A stretch of DNA of 63,806 nt, from NCBI RefSeq assembly GCF_002160055.1, contig NZ_NFJV01000023.1, positions 1 through 63,806 on the forward strand, read 5' to 3'. Both the position numbers and the translations under genes were made by a program. Below are positions 1 through 8,480 of this stretch, piece by piece. The notes below the pieces were generated by a model. The model did not search any database. It had not been told where the DNA came from and saw only the letters and a program-made list of their open reading frames with translations. Positions within the stretch are counted from its first letter, which is position 1. The number at the start of each line of letters is the position of its first letter. This stretch comes from Mediterranea sp. An20. GTDB taxonomy: Bacteria; Bacteroidota; Bacteroidia; Bacteroidales; Bacteroidaceae.

Positions 1-627
1 GAAACGCTTGCAGACCATCGCCAGCGTGGGTGTCTGCACACGCCCTACGGAATACGTGCCCCGTCCGGCGGCGACGGTCAATGCCTGCGTGCCGTTGATG
101 CCCACCAGCCAGTCGGCTTTGCTACGGGCTTTGGCGGCTTGGTAGAGGTTGTCGTACTCGTGGCCGTCCTTCAGTTCTTTCAACCCCTTGCGGATGGCGG
201 TGTCGGTCAGCGAGCTTATCCACAGTCTTTGAAAGGGCAAGGTACAGCCGGTATAGGCATAGAGGTAGCGGAATATCAATTCTCCTTCACGGGCGCAGTC
301 GGTTGCCACGATAATATTGTCGCTCTCGTTCCACAGCTTGGTTATCACCTTAATCTGCTTCACCGCCGCTGCGTCCGCCTTGTAGCCCTTGTCCGTCTTC
401 ACCTGACGGGGGATTAACTCGAACCTTTCGGGAATGACGGGCAGGCTGTCGCGCCGGAAGCCCCTGATGCCGTACCCATCGGGCATGGCAAGCTGTACCA
501 GATGCCCCAATGCCCATGTCACGTGGTAGCCGTTTCCGGTGAAATACCCTTCTTCTTTCTTCATCGCGCCGACAATCCGTGCTATTTCACGGACGACGCT
601 CGGTTTTTCTGCCAATATGGTAATCAT
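1..627 (-). CDS. topB: DNA topoisomerase III (TopB-like), 3' part cut by window edge
   Basis: Type IA topoisomerase of a mobile element; such enzymes relax or decatenate DNA and are common in Bacteroides conjugative transposons. The first 209 residues are visible. The start MITILAEKPSVV carries the Toprim glutamate motif. A second Toprim motif, ATDCAREGELI, lies near residue 105, with Ala where many relatives have the second Asp of DxD. The stretch GRGTYSVGRVQTPTLAMV near residues 190-207 is typical of the family. The catalytic tyrosine lies beyond the window. It is the last visible gene of a minus-strand series running from the HTH genes at 3.1 kb, which supports a conjugative-element context. 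Confidence 0.88.
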   Translation of the reverse strand, partial: MITILAEKPSVVREIARIVGAMKKEEGYFTGNGYHVTWALGHLVQLAMPDGYGIRGFRRDSLPVIPERFELIPRQVKTDKGYKADAAAVKQIKVITKLWNESDNIIVATDCAREGELIFRYLYAYTGCTLPFQRLWISSLTDTAIRKGLKELKDGHEYDNLYQAAKARSKADWLVGINGTQALTVAAGRGTYSVGRVQTPTLAMVCKRF

Positions 628-779
628 GTCTTTTTCTGTCTAATCTGTTGATACTTTTGTTTCTTTTCGGGTGGAAATGAAACGGGGCACGGCCTTGTCC
701 GTGGGATATGCGGTACAGGGCGGTGTTTGCTCCCCGTTTCAATCCGTTGATTATTGTCGGATGGATTTAGTGGCGGCAA

Positions 780-2360
780 TCAGGACACCTTCACACCTTT
801 GGATTTTCTTGTCTGCCGTTTCTGCTGGGTTTCGTCCTTCGGTGCGGTCTGACCCTGCTGCAACGGCTCCTTCACGTGCTTGGTCGCCTCGTTGGTCTTG
901 CCCTCGTTGTTCACGGCAAGCTGCGTCCTGCTCTCGTTCGACGGGGCGACGGTCTGCGCGAGGTCGGGATTCTGCGAGTAGGTCAGCGGACGGCCTTTCT
1001 CATGGCTGAACTTCAGGTACTTCGTGCAGGGCTGCCCTTGGTCGTCCTTCGCGTTGGCAAGCACCACCGTCTTGCCCGCCACGTAGTCGGCGATTTGCTG
1101 TTCGTTGAACAGGTCGTCTTTCCATTTGCTTATCGGGCGGATGCTTCCGTCCTCGTTCGTCCACGAGCGGTTGCGCCGTTGCCTTTCGCCGTTTTCCTGC
1201 GTCTGCCCCTGTGCATCGGGATTGTCCTGCTGCTTGCTTTGACGCTGCGACTGCTGCTGACGTCGTTGCCCCGGCACGAACTCCACATCGCGTTTTTCGG
1301 CGCTCACCTGAAGTAATGCCTGAAATTTGCGCCCGTTGGATAATGTCACTTCTTTGGGCAGGGCAAGCCCGGCACGCAGGATGTCCATTTCTTCCTTTGT
1401 CAAGCCGGTCTGTCCGATTTGATAGGGGATGCGCACCTTGTCGGCAGGCACGTCCACGATTTCATTCGTCAGGCGGTCGATGCTGATATACGACTGGCGC
1501 ATTTCCCCGGTTCTCGTATCCGCCACATCCACCACCTTGCCTAAATTGCCCGTGCGCTTCAGGTTCTTCTTGTCCTCGTCCGTGAAGGTGTAGCCGTTGT
1601 GGGGGATGTCAAGGCGCGGCTCGTTACGGATAAAATGGGGTGTCAGTTTCAGTTTGCCGTCCTCCATTTTCTGGAACGAGAGGCGGGCTTGCAGTTGATA
1701 CGTCTCATAGCCGAGGGTCGGCTTCACCGTCACCAGCCCCGTCTTGCCGTAATTCATCAGGGCTTTCAAATCCTTTTCTGAAAGCTTTTCCTTGTCGATG
1801 CCGCATTTGAGCAGCTCATTCCAGTCCACTTGGTCGTCCGCTATCAGGTTCGGCTTCTCCTGTTTCTGCGGTTGCTGCTCATCTTGCGCTTCAGCCGTTT
1901 GAGGCTGTTGCACTTCCTGTTTCTGTTCTTCTTTTTTCTGTTCCATTTCTTCTGTCTTTTTAAGGGGTTCATTGTCGCTTTCTTGTTTTACATTCTCCGT
2001 TTCCGCCTGCTTCTGGTATTCCGAAGTGTCCACCTTGTGCGCCGCGAGCATTTCCGCATTTGCCGCAGGGTCTTTCAGCAAATCCTTGATGACCGGCAGT
2101 ACCGCATCCGCCATGTCCGCCGCCACCCGGTAGAAGCCGAAGCGTGTCGGCTCCTTGCACTGGCGGTAGAAGTTCCTGAAGAAGTTGTCCACCATGTCGC
2201 CGTGGCGGTCGAAGCGCAGGAAGTCCTGCGAGTGTTCCGCCTTTGCCGGAGTTGTCTTCGGATAGCCCTTGCTGTCCAGTCCGGCTACTACGCTGATTTC
2301 GCCCGTCTTCTCGTCACGGACGACCAGCACGTCTTTCTCGTTTTTCTTTTTCTGTTCCAT
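780..2360 (-). CDS. DUF4099/DUF3945-type mobile element protein
   Basis: 526 residues of unknown function, resembling proteins found beside topB in Bacteroides conjugative elements. The N-terminal ~100 residues (MEQKKKNEKDVLVV, then a VDNFFRNFYRQC region) look like DUF4099. A Gln/Glu-rich, low-complexity linker follows (about 115-170). The middle (about 175-360) has repeated DUF3945-like segments on the pattern LTPHFIRNEPRLDIP and LSNGRKFQALLQVSAEKR. A second Gln/Arg-rich linker and a shorter related segment (about 395-460) follow. There is no signal peptide or membrane segment. It lies 26 bp after the upstream HTH gene and 152 bp before topB, so probably in one transcript. Family assignment is from memory of the sequence pattern. 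Confidence 0.75.
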   Translation of the reverse strand: MEQKKKNEKDVLVVRDEKTGEISVVAGLDSKGYPKTTPAKAEHSQDFLRFDRHGDMVDNFFRNFYRQCKEPTRFGFYRVAADMADAVLPVIKDLLKDPAANAEMLAAHKVDTSEYQKQAETENVKQESDNEPLKKTEEMEQKKEEQKQEVQQPQTAEAQDEQQPQKQEKPNLIADDQVDWNELLKCGIDKEKLSEKDLKALMNYGKTGLVTVKPTLGYETYQLQARLSFQKMEDGKLKLTPHFIRNEPRLDIPHNGYTFTDEDKKNLKRTGNLGKVVDVADTRTGEMRQSYISIDRLTNEIVDVPADKVRIPYQIGQTGLTKEEMDILRAGLALPKEVTLSNGRKFQALLQVSAEKRDVEFVPGQRRQQQSQRQSKQQDNPDAQGQTQENGERQRRNRSWTNEDGSIRPISKWKDDLFNEQQIADYVAGKTVVLANAKDDQGQPCTKYLKFSHEKGRPLTYSQNPDLAQTVAPSNESRTQLAVNNEGKTNEATKHVKEPLQQGQTAPKDETQQKRQTRKSKGVKVS

Positions 2361-2386
2361 TTTCGATGTTTTTAATAATTATAGAA

Positions 2387-2809
2387 TCACAGGCTTTCGC
2401 CGTTTTTTCTGTTTTCAATTCCCGTTGCCTTTTCTTTTTGCCTTGACCAGGGACTTTTTTTCGCATTCTCTTTCATTTTCAGAATTTTCACCCCTCCTTG
2501 CACGACTTCCTCCATGTTCCGGTTGATGAAGTCCAGCACGTCTGACTCCGTATAGTAGCTCTTGCGGCTGATTTTCCGGTAGCGCAGTCCGTACTCGCTG
2601 CGGAAGCGTTGCAGCGACCGCTTGCTGGTGCGCAGCATCTCGCACAGGTCCTGATTGTCATACAGGCGCTCACCGTCCATGTACTTCACTCCGGCGGCAT
2701 CCTTGTTTATCAGCACTGAGATGATTTTATCCTGACGGTCAAGTCGTTCCATGATGCGTTGCATCCATGCCTCGAACAATTCCCGCTCAATCATATTCCC
2801 GTCCTCCAT
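2387..2809 (-). CDS. Helix-turn-helix (excisionase-like) DNA-binding protein
   Basis: 140 residues. The central part (DNQDLCEMLRTSKRSLQRFR, then a YYTESDVLDFINRN segment) is the HTH_17/MerR-like fold of Bacteroides mobile-element excisionase or regulator proteins. The C-terminus is basic and lysine-rich. The start overlaps the end of the upstream HTH gene by 23 bp. A second in-frame ATG at 2794 would shorten the overlap to 8 bp and is equally possible. It is probably a directionality or regulatory factor of the integrated element; this role is inferred from fold and neighbours. Confidence 0.75.
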   Translation of the reverse strand: MEDGNMIERELFEAWMQRIMERLDRQDKIISVLINKDAAGVKYMDGERLYDNQDLCEMLRTSKRSLQRFRSEYGLRYRKISRKSYYTESDVLDFINRNMEEVVQGGVKILKMKENAKKSPWSRQKEKATGIENRKNGESL

Positions 2810-3137
2810 CCCTTCCGTTCAACAGATAGTTCCGTCTGAACTCTTCCAGTGTCTGCGGGTTGCATTTCACGATTTTTGTCCGTACACATTCCTCCAGATC
2901 CGCGAGGCGGTAGCGGCATTTGTTCCGCATCATCACATAGGGGATAGTGCGGTCTTTGCGCATCCGTTGGAGCGTCCTTGTGCTGATTTTCAACAGGTCG
3001 GCGGTTTCCTCGCTGGTCAGCAGAATTTCCGGCTCCTCTTTGGGCACATTCTCTTTTTTGAATACATAAGCCGCTATCCGGTCGATTTTCGACATCATCG
3101 CTTTTACGACTTCATGGTCCATTGTTACTATTTCCAT
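2787..3137 (-). CDS. Helix-turn-helix (excisionase-like) DNA-binding protein
   Basis: 116 residues from the internal ATG at 3137 (MEIVTMDHEVVKAMMSKID). The longer reading from 3308 adds 57 residues that look unrelated to the family and run through a hairpin, so I reject it. Core LLTSEETADLLKISTRTLQR followed by PYVMMRNKCRYRLADLEE is a typical HTH_17 domain of the kind found near Bacteroides ICE integrases. It is a paralogue in design of the downstream HTH protein, which it overlaps. Likely a regulator or recombination directionality factor; not proven. Confidence 0.78.
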   Translation of the reverse strand: MEIVTMDHEVVKAMMSKIDRIAAYVFKKENVPKEEPEILLTSEETADLLKISTRTLQRMRKDRTIPYVMMRNKCRYRLADLEECVRTKIVKCNPQTLEEFRRNYLLNGRDGGREYD

Positions 3138-3258
3138 ATCGTTCTTGTTTTTGATTACGCTGCAAAGATGTGCAATCTGCAAGAGGAGGATTATATAGTA
3201 TGTACATACTACATAATGATTTTCTTGATTTTTCTTCCCGGAACGCAAGGTCGGGGCA

Positions 3259-3296
3259 CAAAAATGCCCTGCCCGGCATTGCTGCACGGACAGGGC
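3259..3296 (-). terminator. Rho-independent terminator after the RhuM-like gene
   Basis: Stem GCCCTG/CAGGGC (3266-3271 with 3291-3296), followed on the minus strand by ATTTTTGTG. It lies about 80 bp after the stop of the RhuM-like gene and before the HTH operon. Confidence 0.55.
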
Positions 3297-3375
3297 TTTA
3301 TGGTTCATCCAGTCTGGACTGGTTTATACTTGGAGCAGACCGGATATACTCAGATTCATAATCCGGGAATCTTTT

Positions 3376-3783
3376 TCAGCTTATGAAAGTATCCTTTCCC
3401 ATGTATAGGAACAAGGCAGATGGTTTCCGTTGGTAGGATTCTGCAAGTCGCGATGCCACCCATTTCCTGAACCGCTGACATGTCAGCCCGTTCATTTTGA
3501 ATCCGAGGGCGATAACGATTCGCAAATTATACAGTTCTATGCTGCATGTTTTTCCCTTGTAGGTGAAACGCTCAATCTTTACATCCCGGTATTCGTCAAA
3601 ATCCCCGGACTTTTTCAGGGCTTTCAGCCCTGCCCGTACCGTCTGGTAGAACACACCGTATGCCTTTACAATATCGTTTACCGTCATCCACACGTCACCG
3701 TCCGCCCCCGGTTCTATCCTTACAGAAATCCCCTCCGGTTTCCCCGGCGCAGGCTCTATCTCAAAAAATCCTTTTCTTACCAT
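3376..3783 (-). CDS. RhuM-like small protein of the integrative element
   Basis: 135 residues. The middle resembles the N-terminal domain of RhuM-family proteins. VWMTVNDIVKAYGV looks like a winged-helix or HTH entry; FDEYRDVKIERFTYKG follows. The segment YNLRIVIALGFKMN, then CQRFRKWVASRL, matches the RhuM pattern of a Tyr-Asn-Leu strand and an RxW helix. Full RhuM proteins are longer, so this is a short member. It lies between integrase and the HTH genes of the element. The function of the family is unclear, and no activity can be assigned here. Confidence 0.55.
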   Translation of the reverse strand: MVRKGFFEIEPAPGKPEGISVRIEPGADGDVWMTVNDIVKAYGVFYQTVRAGLKALKKSGDFDEYRDVKIERFTYKGKTCSIELYNLRIVIALGFKMNGLTCQRFRKWVASRLAESYQRKPSALFLYMGKDTFIS

Positions 3784-3857
3784 ACCGATATATTTTTTAA
3801 GTGATATAATTTTCCATATAAGCAGGGACGATTTGTCATTTCGCTGTTACAATCCGT

Positions 3858-5099
3858 TCAATGATTTACCGCTTGCAATGCAATGTTTTCGATGCCCTCC
3901 AGTTTCCCGGCAAGCATTTCCATGTCCTCACGTATTTTATCGTTGGTGATACGCGCATAAATCTGTGTGGTTTTTATGTTCGTATGTCCCAGCATCTTAG
4001 ATACCGTTTCGATGGGAACACCCTTTGCCAACGTAGTTGTCGTAGCGAAAGTATGTCTTGCGAGGTGAAATGTTAAATTCTTTTTAATCCCGCATATGTC
4101 AGCAATTTCTTTCAGGTAAGAGTTAAGTTTTTGATTGCTTAATACAGGCAGCAACCGTCCGTCTGATAGTTTGTCCTCGTACTTTTTCAATATTGCCAAA
4201 GGAGTTTTCAGCAGGGGGAGATTGACCGCAGTGGAAGTTTTTTGCCTGTGCAGCCGCAACCATTGTTTTCCGTCGAATGAAATACAGACATTTTCTTTGG
4301 TAAGGTTCTTTACATCCACGTATGACAACCCCGTGAAGCAAGAAAAGATGAATACGTCTCGAACTTGTTCCAATCGACGCGAATTAAAGTCCTTTTGGAG
4401 AATACGCTCCAGTTCCTGCTCCGTCAGATAGCCCCTGTCCACCGCTTTCATGTGAATATGATAGTTTGCAAACGGGTCGATGGTTATCCATCCGTTGTTT
4501 TTGGCGATGAGGACTATCTTGCGGAATATCTGCATGAACTTGCCCGTAGTATTCTCGTTGCACCGGCTGACGGTACGGAGATAAAACTCGAAGTCCGTCA
4601 CGAACTTGTGGTCAATCTCCCGCAGGGCGATGTCAGACACTTTATATTTCACTTTCATAAATTCTTCCAGCCGGCGGTAAGTCCGGTCATATTTCACCAG
4701 CGTAGCCGGAGCCTTGCTGATGCCGTTCAGTTTGGAAGCGTCCTCATTATGTTGCTTGAATAACTCCAACAGGGTCTGTTGCCTTACCTCGTACCCCAGA
4801 AACGCATTGCGTACCTTCTCCGCCGTGACAAACGAATCACGCGATTCCACGTACCGGTAATGATTGCTCAGGGCTGTGCGGATGTCCTCCAGCATAGAGT
4901 TCATCTGTCTTGCCTTGACACTGTTTCCTGCCGCTTTCCCGGCTTTCGTGTCCCACAATGACGGTTCTATGTCCAGTTTGGAACTGAACTGCACCATGTC
5001 ACCGTTCACCGTCAGGCGGATCATGATACCCGCCTTGCCTGACTTGTTCAGGTAGTTTTTCCTCAGATAAAAGAGGATTCGGAATGTACTTTTGCTCAT
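3858..5099 (-). CDS. int: Tyrosine site-specific integrase (IntDOT-like)
   Basis: 413 residues, full length for Bacteroides conjugative-transposon integrases; it catalyses integration and excision of the element. There is an arm-binding N-terminus (1-95), a SAM-like core-binding domain (about 105-205) and a catalytic domain (about 220-395). Visible catalytic residues are K287, H345/R348 (HLARHTFATT), H372 (LGHTNIKTTQ) and nucleophile Y381 (IYARI). The first catalytic Arg is replaced by Ser259 (FTGLSYVDV). Known family members such as IntDOT share this change, so it does not mean inactivity. The start at 5099 faces the tRNA operon, placing one element end between about 5.1 and 5.3 kb. Confidence 0.93.
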   Translation of the reverse strand: MSKSTFRILFYLRKNYLNKSGKAGIMIRLTVNGDMVQFSSKLDIEPSLWDTKAGKAAGNSVKARQMNSMLEDIRTALSNHYRYVESRDSFVTAEKVRNAFLGYEVRQQTLLELFKQHNEDASKLNGISKAPATLVKYDRTYRRLEEFMKVKYKVSDIALREIDHKFVTDFEFYLRTVSRCNENTTGKFMQIFRKIVLIAKNNGWITIDPFANYHIHMKAVDRGYLTEQELERILQKDFNSRRLEQVRDVFIFSCFTGLSYVDVKNLTKENVCISFDGKQWLRLHRQKTSTAVNLPLLKTPLAILKKYEDKLSDGRLLPVLSNQKLNSYLKEIADICGIKKNLTFHLARHTFATTTTLAKGVPIETVSKMLGHTNIKTTQIYARITNDKIREDMEMLAGKLEGIENIALQAVNH

Positions 5100-5120
5100 A
5101 AACCTTTTAATTTTGCTCCT

Positions 5121-5265
5121 TCGTTACAACTGTTACACATTGCCTGCAAAGGAAAGATTAATAATTGATTTACAAGCGGACATTTTAATGACAACAGACG
5201 ACAAATCAGCGACTTACAAAGAAAATCGTTACAATTCCAAAAGCCCGTTTTTTCTGTAACGATTT
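5121..5265. repeat. Repeated TCGTTACA motif upstream of integrase (candidate arm sites)
   Basis: AAATCGTTACA (5223-5233) and its exact inverse TGTAACGATTT (5255-5265) form an 11-bp inverted repeat 21 nt apart. TCGTTACA occurs again at 5121-5128 just before the integrase start. Repeats in this position are often integrase or excisionase binding sites; this role is inferred. Confidence 0.5.
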
Positions 5266-5310
5266 GGTAACTCAACTTTGTCTGTTTGGGGAATTTGTTT
5301 GTCTTCAGAA

Positions 5311-5363
5311 TGGCTCTAAAAAGAAAAAACAAAGCCCACAAATCATTGATTTTGTGGGCTTTG
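5311..5363 (-). terminator. Terminator of the tRNA-Pro/tRNA-Asp operon
   Basis: A perfect 13-bp stem CAAAGCCCACAAA/TTTGTGGGCTTTG (5330-5342 with 5351-5363) with an 8-nt loop. On the minus strand it is followed by TTTTTTCTTTTT. It lies 35 bp after the 3' end of tRNA-Asp. Confidence 0.85.
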
Positions 5364-5398
5364 TCATTCGCTGGCTTTCAGATGTCTCTGAAGCCTTG

Positions 5399-5473
5399 CG
5401 GTGCGGACGGGACTCGAACCCGCGACCCCATGCGTGACAGGCATGTATTCTAACCAGGCTGAACTACCGCACC
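5399..5473 (-). tRNA. tRNA-Asp (GTC)
   Basis: A cloverleaf is visible: acceptor GGTGCGG/CCGCACC, T-loop GTTCGAGTC, anticodon loop with GTC and discriminator G. CCA is not encoded. It is co-transcribed with tRNA-Pro 20 bp upstream. Confidence 0.95.
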
Positions 5474-5493
5474 AGGAAACCTTCGATAAAGCG

Positions 5494-5568
5494 TCGGGGT
5501 GACTGGATTCGAACCAGCGACAACACGCCCCCCAGACGTGTACTCTAACCGGGCTGAGCTACACCCCG
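5494..5568 (-). tRNA. tRNA-Pro (GGG)
   Basis: Acceptor CGGGGTG/CACCCCG with discriminator A, T-loop GTTCGAATC, and anticodon stem CACGT/GCGTG around loop CTGGGGG, giving anticodon GGG. It is the first gene of a two-tRNA operon. Confidence 0.94.
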
Positions 5569-5591
5569 AAGATTTCCGTCGTTTGCGGGTG

Positions 5592-5622
5592 CAAAGGTAC
5601 GGCTTTTTTTTGAACCTCCAAA
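5592..5622 (-). promoter_or_regulatory. Promoter of the tRNA-Pro/tRNA-Asp operon
   Basis: On the minus strand, -33 box TTTG (5619-5622), a 19-nt spacer and -7 box TACCTTTG (5592-5599). This matches the Bacteroides consensus exactly. The sequence around the -33 box (TTTGGAGGTT) is shared with the tRNA-Val promoter at 20.3 kb. Confidence 0.88.
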
Positions 5623-5771
5623 TTATTCGAGCTTTTTTTTGCAGAAAATCTCAAAAAAAGTGGGAAAAGCCTATATTTCTGCCCTTTCACCGCCACGTAA
5701 TTCCTACTTTTTATGCCGAAACACGAATGCAGCCCCTACCGGATGCGCCGACAGGCTCTTCGGAGAAAACA

Positions 5772-5830
5772 GCCAAGCGATAAGCAGTCGGGTGCCAAGC
5801 TACAAGCAGCAGGCTCGTTGTATATAAGAA
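5772..5830 (+). repeat. 22-bp-period intergenic repeat array A (2 units + TATATA end)
   Basis: Two units of exactly 22 bp, each starting GCCAAGC (5772-5793, 5794-5815), followed by a terminal block with GTATATAAG. Same design as the arrays at 11.1, 20.6, 25.2, 30.9, 38.2 and 46.9 kb. The rest of the gap 5623-5901 holds no gene that I can support. Confidence 0.7.
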
Positions 5831-5901
5831 ACAGCAACCTGATTATCAACCACATGACTGTCTACACAGCCTGAAATCCACCTCAACGGCATGTATCCGA
5901 C

Positions 5902-5965
5902 AAAAAAACGTGGATAACGGCATTTTCTACGGGAAACCTTCTCCCGCAAAAATGCGTTATCCACG
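5902..5965 (-). terminator. Terminator of the aminotransferase operon
   Basis: A long hairpin with outer stem CGTGGATAACG/CGTTATCCACG and inner AT-rich and GC pairs. On the minus strand it is followed by TTTTTTTG. It starts 28 bp after the stop of the aminotransferase. Confidence 0.85.
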
Positions 5966-5992
5966 CCTTTTATAACAAGAAAAAAACGGCTC

Positions 5993-7186
5993 TTATTTCA
6001 AGGCAGCCAAAGCTTCTTTGATACGACGGATAGCTTCTACGATGTTCTCATCGCTGGTGGCATAACTCATGCGGATGCAATCGGGAGCACCAAACGACGT
6101 GCCGCCCACGCAGGCCACGTGTCCTACCTCAAGCAAATACATGGCCAGGTCTTCGGCGTTGTGGATGGAACGGTCGCCGGCAGACTTGCCAAAGTAGGAA
6201 CTGCACTTGGGGAAGAGATAGAAAGCACCTTCGGGTACGTTCACCTCCAGACCGGGCACTTCCTTGGCCAAACGGACAATAAGGTCACGACGGCGCTGGA
6301 AGGCCTGACGCATCTCCTCTACGGGAGCCTGCGTGCCGGTGTAGGCAGCTTCGGCTGCTTTCTGCGACACCGAGCAAGGACCGGACGTGTACTGGCCCTG
6401 CAACTTGTTGACACCTTTCACAATCCATTCGGGACCGGCAATGAAGCCGATGCGCCAGCCTGTCATGGCATACGCTTTGGACACGCCGTTGACAATCACC
6501 GTGCGTTCCTTCATGCCGGGCACCTGGGCAATGCTGTGATGACGGCCTATATAATTAATGTGTTCGTAAATCTCGTCAGCGATGACAATGACCTGAGGAT
6601 GCTTCTGAAGCACGGCGGCCAAGGCTGCCAGTTCTTCACCGCTATAGACAGAACCCGTAGGATTGGACGGCGAACAGAGAATCAGCGCCTTGGTCTTGGG
6701 TGTGATGGCGGCCTCCAACTGGGCAGGCGTCATCTTGAAGTCCTGCTCAATGCCGGCCGATACGATAACGGGCACTCCTTCTGCCAGCTTTACCATTTCA
6801 GGATAGCTCACCCAATAGGGAGCAGGCACGATAACCTCGTCGCCGGGATTGACCAGTGCCAGTATGGTGTTGCAGACGGACTGCTTGGCACCGTTGGCGC
6901 AGGATATTTGGGCGGCGGTGTAATCCAGTCCGTTTTCATTTTTCAGCTTGGCCACGATAGCATTGCGCAAAGCGGGGTAACCGGGAACGGGAGAATAGCG
7001 CGAGTAGTTCTCGTCGATGGCTTTCTTGGCGGCTTCCTTAATATGCTCGGGAGTATTGAAGTCGGGTTCTCCTACACTCAGGTTGATAACATCCACCCCC
7101 TGTGCCTTCAGTTCGGCACTTTTCTGTGACATGGCCAATGTCGCAGAAGGCGACAAGCTGTTCAAACGGTCTGATAATTGGTTCAT
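5993..7186 (-). CDS. Class I/II PLP-dependent aspartate-type aminotransferase
   Basis: 397 residues, full length for the AAT I-gamma group, which usually transfers the amino group between aspartate and 2-oxoglutarate. Visible are SPSNPTGS with N175, D204 in VIADEIYEH, Schiff-base K237 in NGVSKAYAMTGWRIGF and a C-terminal Arg in CIRMSYATS. Substrate cannot be fixed from sequence; aspartate is the usual annotation, and related enzymes also use prephenate. It is the last gene of a minus-strand run lptFG-ribBA-aminotransferase with gaps of about 40 bp, followed by a strong terminator. Confidence 0.9.
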   Translation of the reverse strand: MNQLSDRLNSLSPSATLAMSQKSAELKAQGVDVINLSVGEPDFNTPEHIKEAAKKAIDENYSRYSPVPGYPALRNAIVAKLKNENGLDYTAAQISCANGAKQSVCNTILALVNPGDEVIVPAPYWVSYPEMVKLAEGVPVIVSAGIEQDFKMTPAQLEAAITPKTKALILCSPSNPTGSVYSGEELAALAAVLQKHPQVIVIADEIYEHINYIGRHHSIAQVPGMKERTVIVNGVSKAYAMTGWRIGFIAGPEWIVKGVNKLQGQYTSGPCSVSQKAAEAAYTGTQAPVEEMRQAFQRRRDLIVRLAKEVPGLEVNVPEGAFYLFPKCSSYFGKSAGDRSIHNAEDLAMYLLEVGHVACVGGTSFGAPDCIRMSYATSDENIVEAIRRIKEALAALK

Positions 7187-7227
7187 AATTTATTTGTTTT
7201 AAAAGATGGTTTAATTACTTGGCTTCT

Positions 7228-8442
7228 TTATTTACTGAAGTGCAGCGTATGCCCCATGCGCTCTTTCTTGGTACGGAGGTAACGCTCGTTGTAAGGATTG
7301 GGCGTGGTTTCGATGGGTACGTTCTCGGTTATTTCAAGACCGTAGGCTTCCAGCCCCACCCTCTTGACGGGATTGTTGGTCATCAGCCGCATCTTATGCA
7401 CTCCCAGTTCGCGCAATATCTGTGCACCTACGCCGTAGTCACGCTCATCAGCCAGATGTCCCAGGCAGATATTGGCATCCACGGTGTCCATCCCGTCTTC
7501 CTGCAGCTTATAAGCTTTCATCTTCTCCATCAGGCCTATGCCACGCCCTTCCTGGTTAAGATAAACCAGCACGCCTTTGCCCGCTGCCTCAATCATCTGC
7601 ATGGCTTTGTGCAACTGCTCCCCGCAATCGCAACGTTTGGAAGCGAAAATGTCACCCGTGGCGCAAGAAGAATGCACACGCACCAGGATGGGTTCGTCTT
7701 CCTTCCACGTCCCTTTGAACAAAGCCACATGGTCCAGGCCATTAGACTTCTGCCGGAAAGGAATCAGGCGGAAATCGCCGTAAGCGGTAGGCATGTTCAC
7801 TTCCACGCCCTTCTCTACAATAGATTCCTGTTTCAGGCGATAAGCTATCAGATCGTTGATGGAAATAAGCTTCAAGCCATACTTGTCGGCAAACTGCCGG
7901 AGTTCGGGCAGACGGGCCATGGTGCCGTCATCGCTCATAATCTCCATCAAAGCACCGGCCGGATAGAGTCCCGCCAGACGTGCCAAATCCACAGCAGCCT
8001 CCGTATGGCCGGCACGGCGCAACACGCCCTTTTCCTGAGCGTAGAGCGGATTGATATGCCCCGGGCGTCCGAAGGTGGCTGGCGTAGAAGCCGGGTCGGC
8101 CAAAGCGCGGATGGTAGCGGCACGGTCGGCGGCAGACACACCCGTGCTACACCCTTCCAGCTTGTCGATGGTCACTGTAAAAGGCGTACCCAATACCGAA
8201 GTATTGTCCAGCACCTGATGCGGCAGGTCCAGCTCCTTGCAGCGGGAGATTGTAATGGGGGCACACAACACACCACGTGCATGCTTCAACATGAAGTTCA
8301 CCTTCTCAGGGGTTATCAGTTCGGCGGCTATAATCAGGTCGCCTTCGTTCTCACGGTCTTCATCATCCACCACGATGACAAAATTGCCGGCCTTGAAGTC
8401 TTCAATGGCTTCTTCTATCGTATTCAGTTTAATGTGTTCCAT
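7228..8442 (-). CDS. ribBA: RibBA: DHBP synthase / GTP cyclohydrolase II
   Basis: 404 residues. The N-terminal RibB half makes 3,4-dihydroxy-2-butanone 4-phosphate from ribulose 5-phosphate; the acidic metal loop [11 protein letters not shown] is at 26-36 and GRPGHINPL further on. The C-terminal RibA half opens GTP to the first riboflavin intermediate. It shows zinc ligands in [18 protein letters not shown] and the [12 protein letters not shown] loop. Both halves look intact, so it feeds both branches of riboflavin synthesis. It sits between lptFG (38 bp) and the aminotransferase (41 bp), probably in one transcript. No FMN riboswitch is visible next to it. Confidence 0.96.
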   Translation of the reverse strand: MEHIKLNTIEEAIEDFKAGNFVIVVDDEDRENEGDLIIAAELITPEKVNFMLKHARGVLCAPITISRCKELDLPHQVLDNTSVLGTPFTVTIDKLEGCSTGVSAADRAATIRALADPASTPATFGRPGHINPLYAQEKGVLRRAGHTEAAVDLARLAGLYPAGALMEIMSDDGTMARLPELRQFADKYGLKLISINDLIAYRLKQESIVEKGVEVNMPTAYGDFRLIPFRQKSNGLDHVALFKGTWKEDEPILVRVHSSCATGDIFASKRCDCGEQLHKAMQMIEAAGKGVLVYLNQEGRGIGLMEKMKAYKLQEDGMDTVDANICLGHLADERDYGVGAQILRELGVHKMRLMTNNPVKRVGLEAYGLEITENVPIETTPNPYNERYLRTKKERMGHTLHFSK

Positions 8443-8480
8443 AACTTTATAATTGAGGGTTGATATTCAAGATTCAATCA

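Noticed and set aside
2787..3308. Longer start at 3308 for the upstream HTH protein
   Set aside because: The extra 57 residues do not resemble the family and run through a terminator-like hairpin region; ATG 3137 gives the standard N-terminus.
5399..5568. tRNA-Asp or tRNA-Pro as the element's insertion target
   Set aside because: Both tRNAs and their terminator are intact and the integrase end lies beyond the terminator; no duplicated tRNA 3' end is visible in the window.
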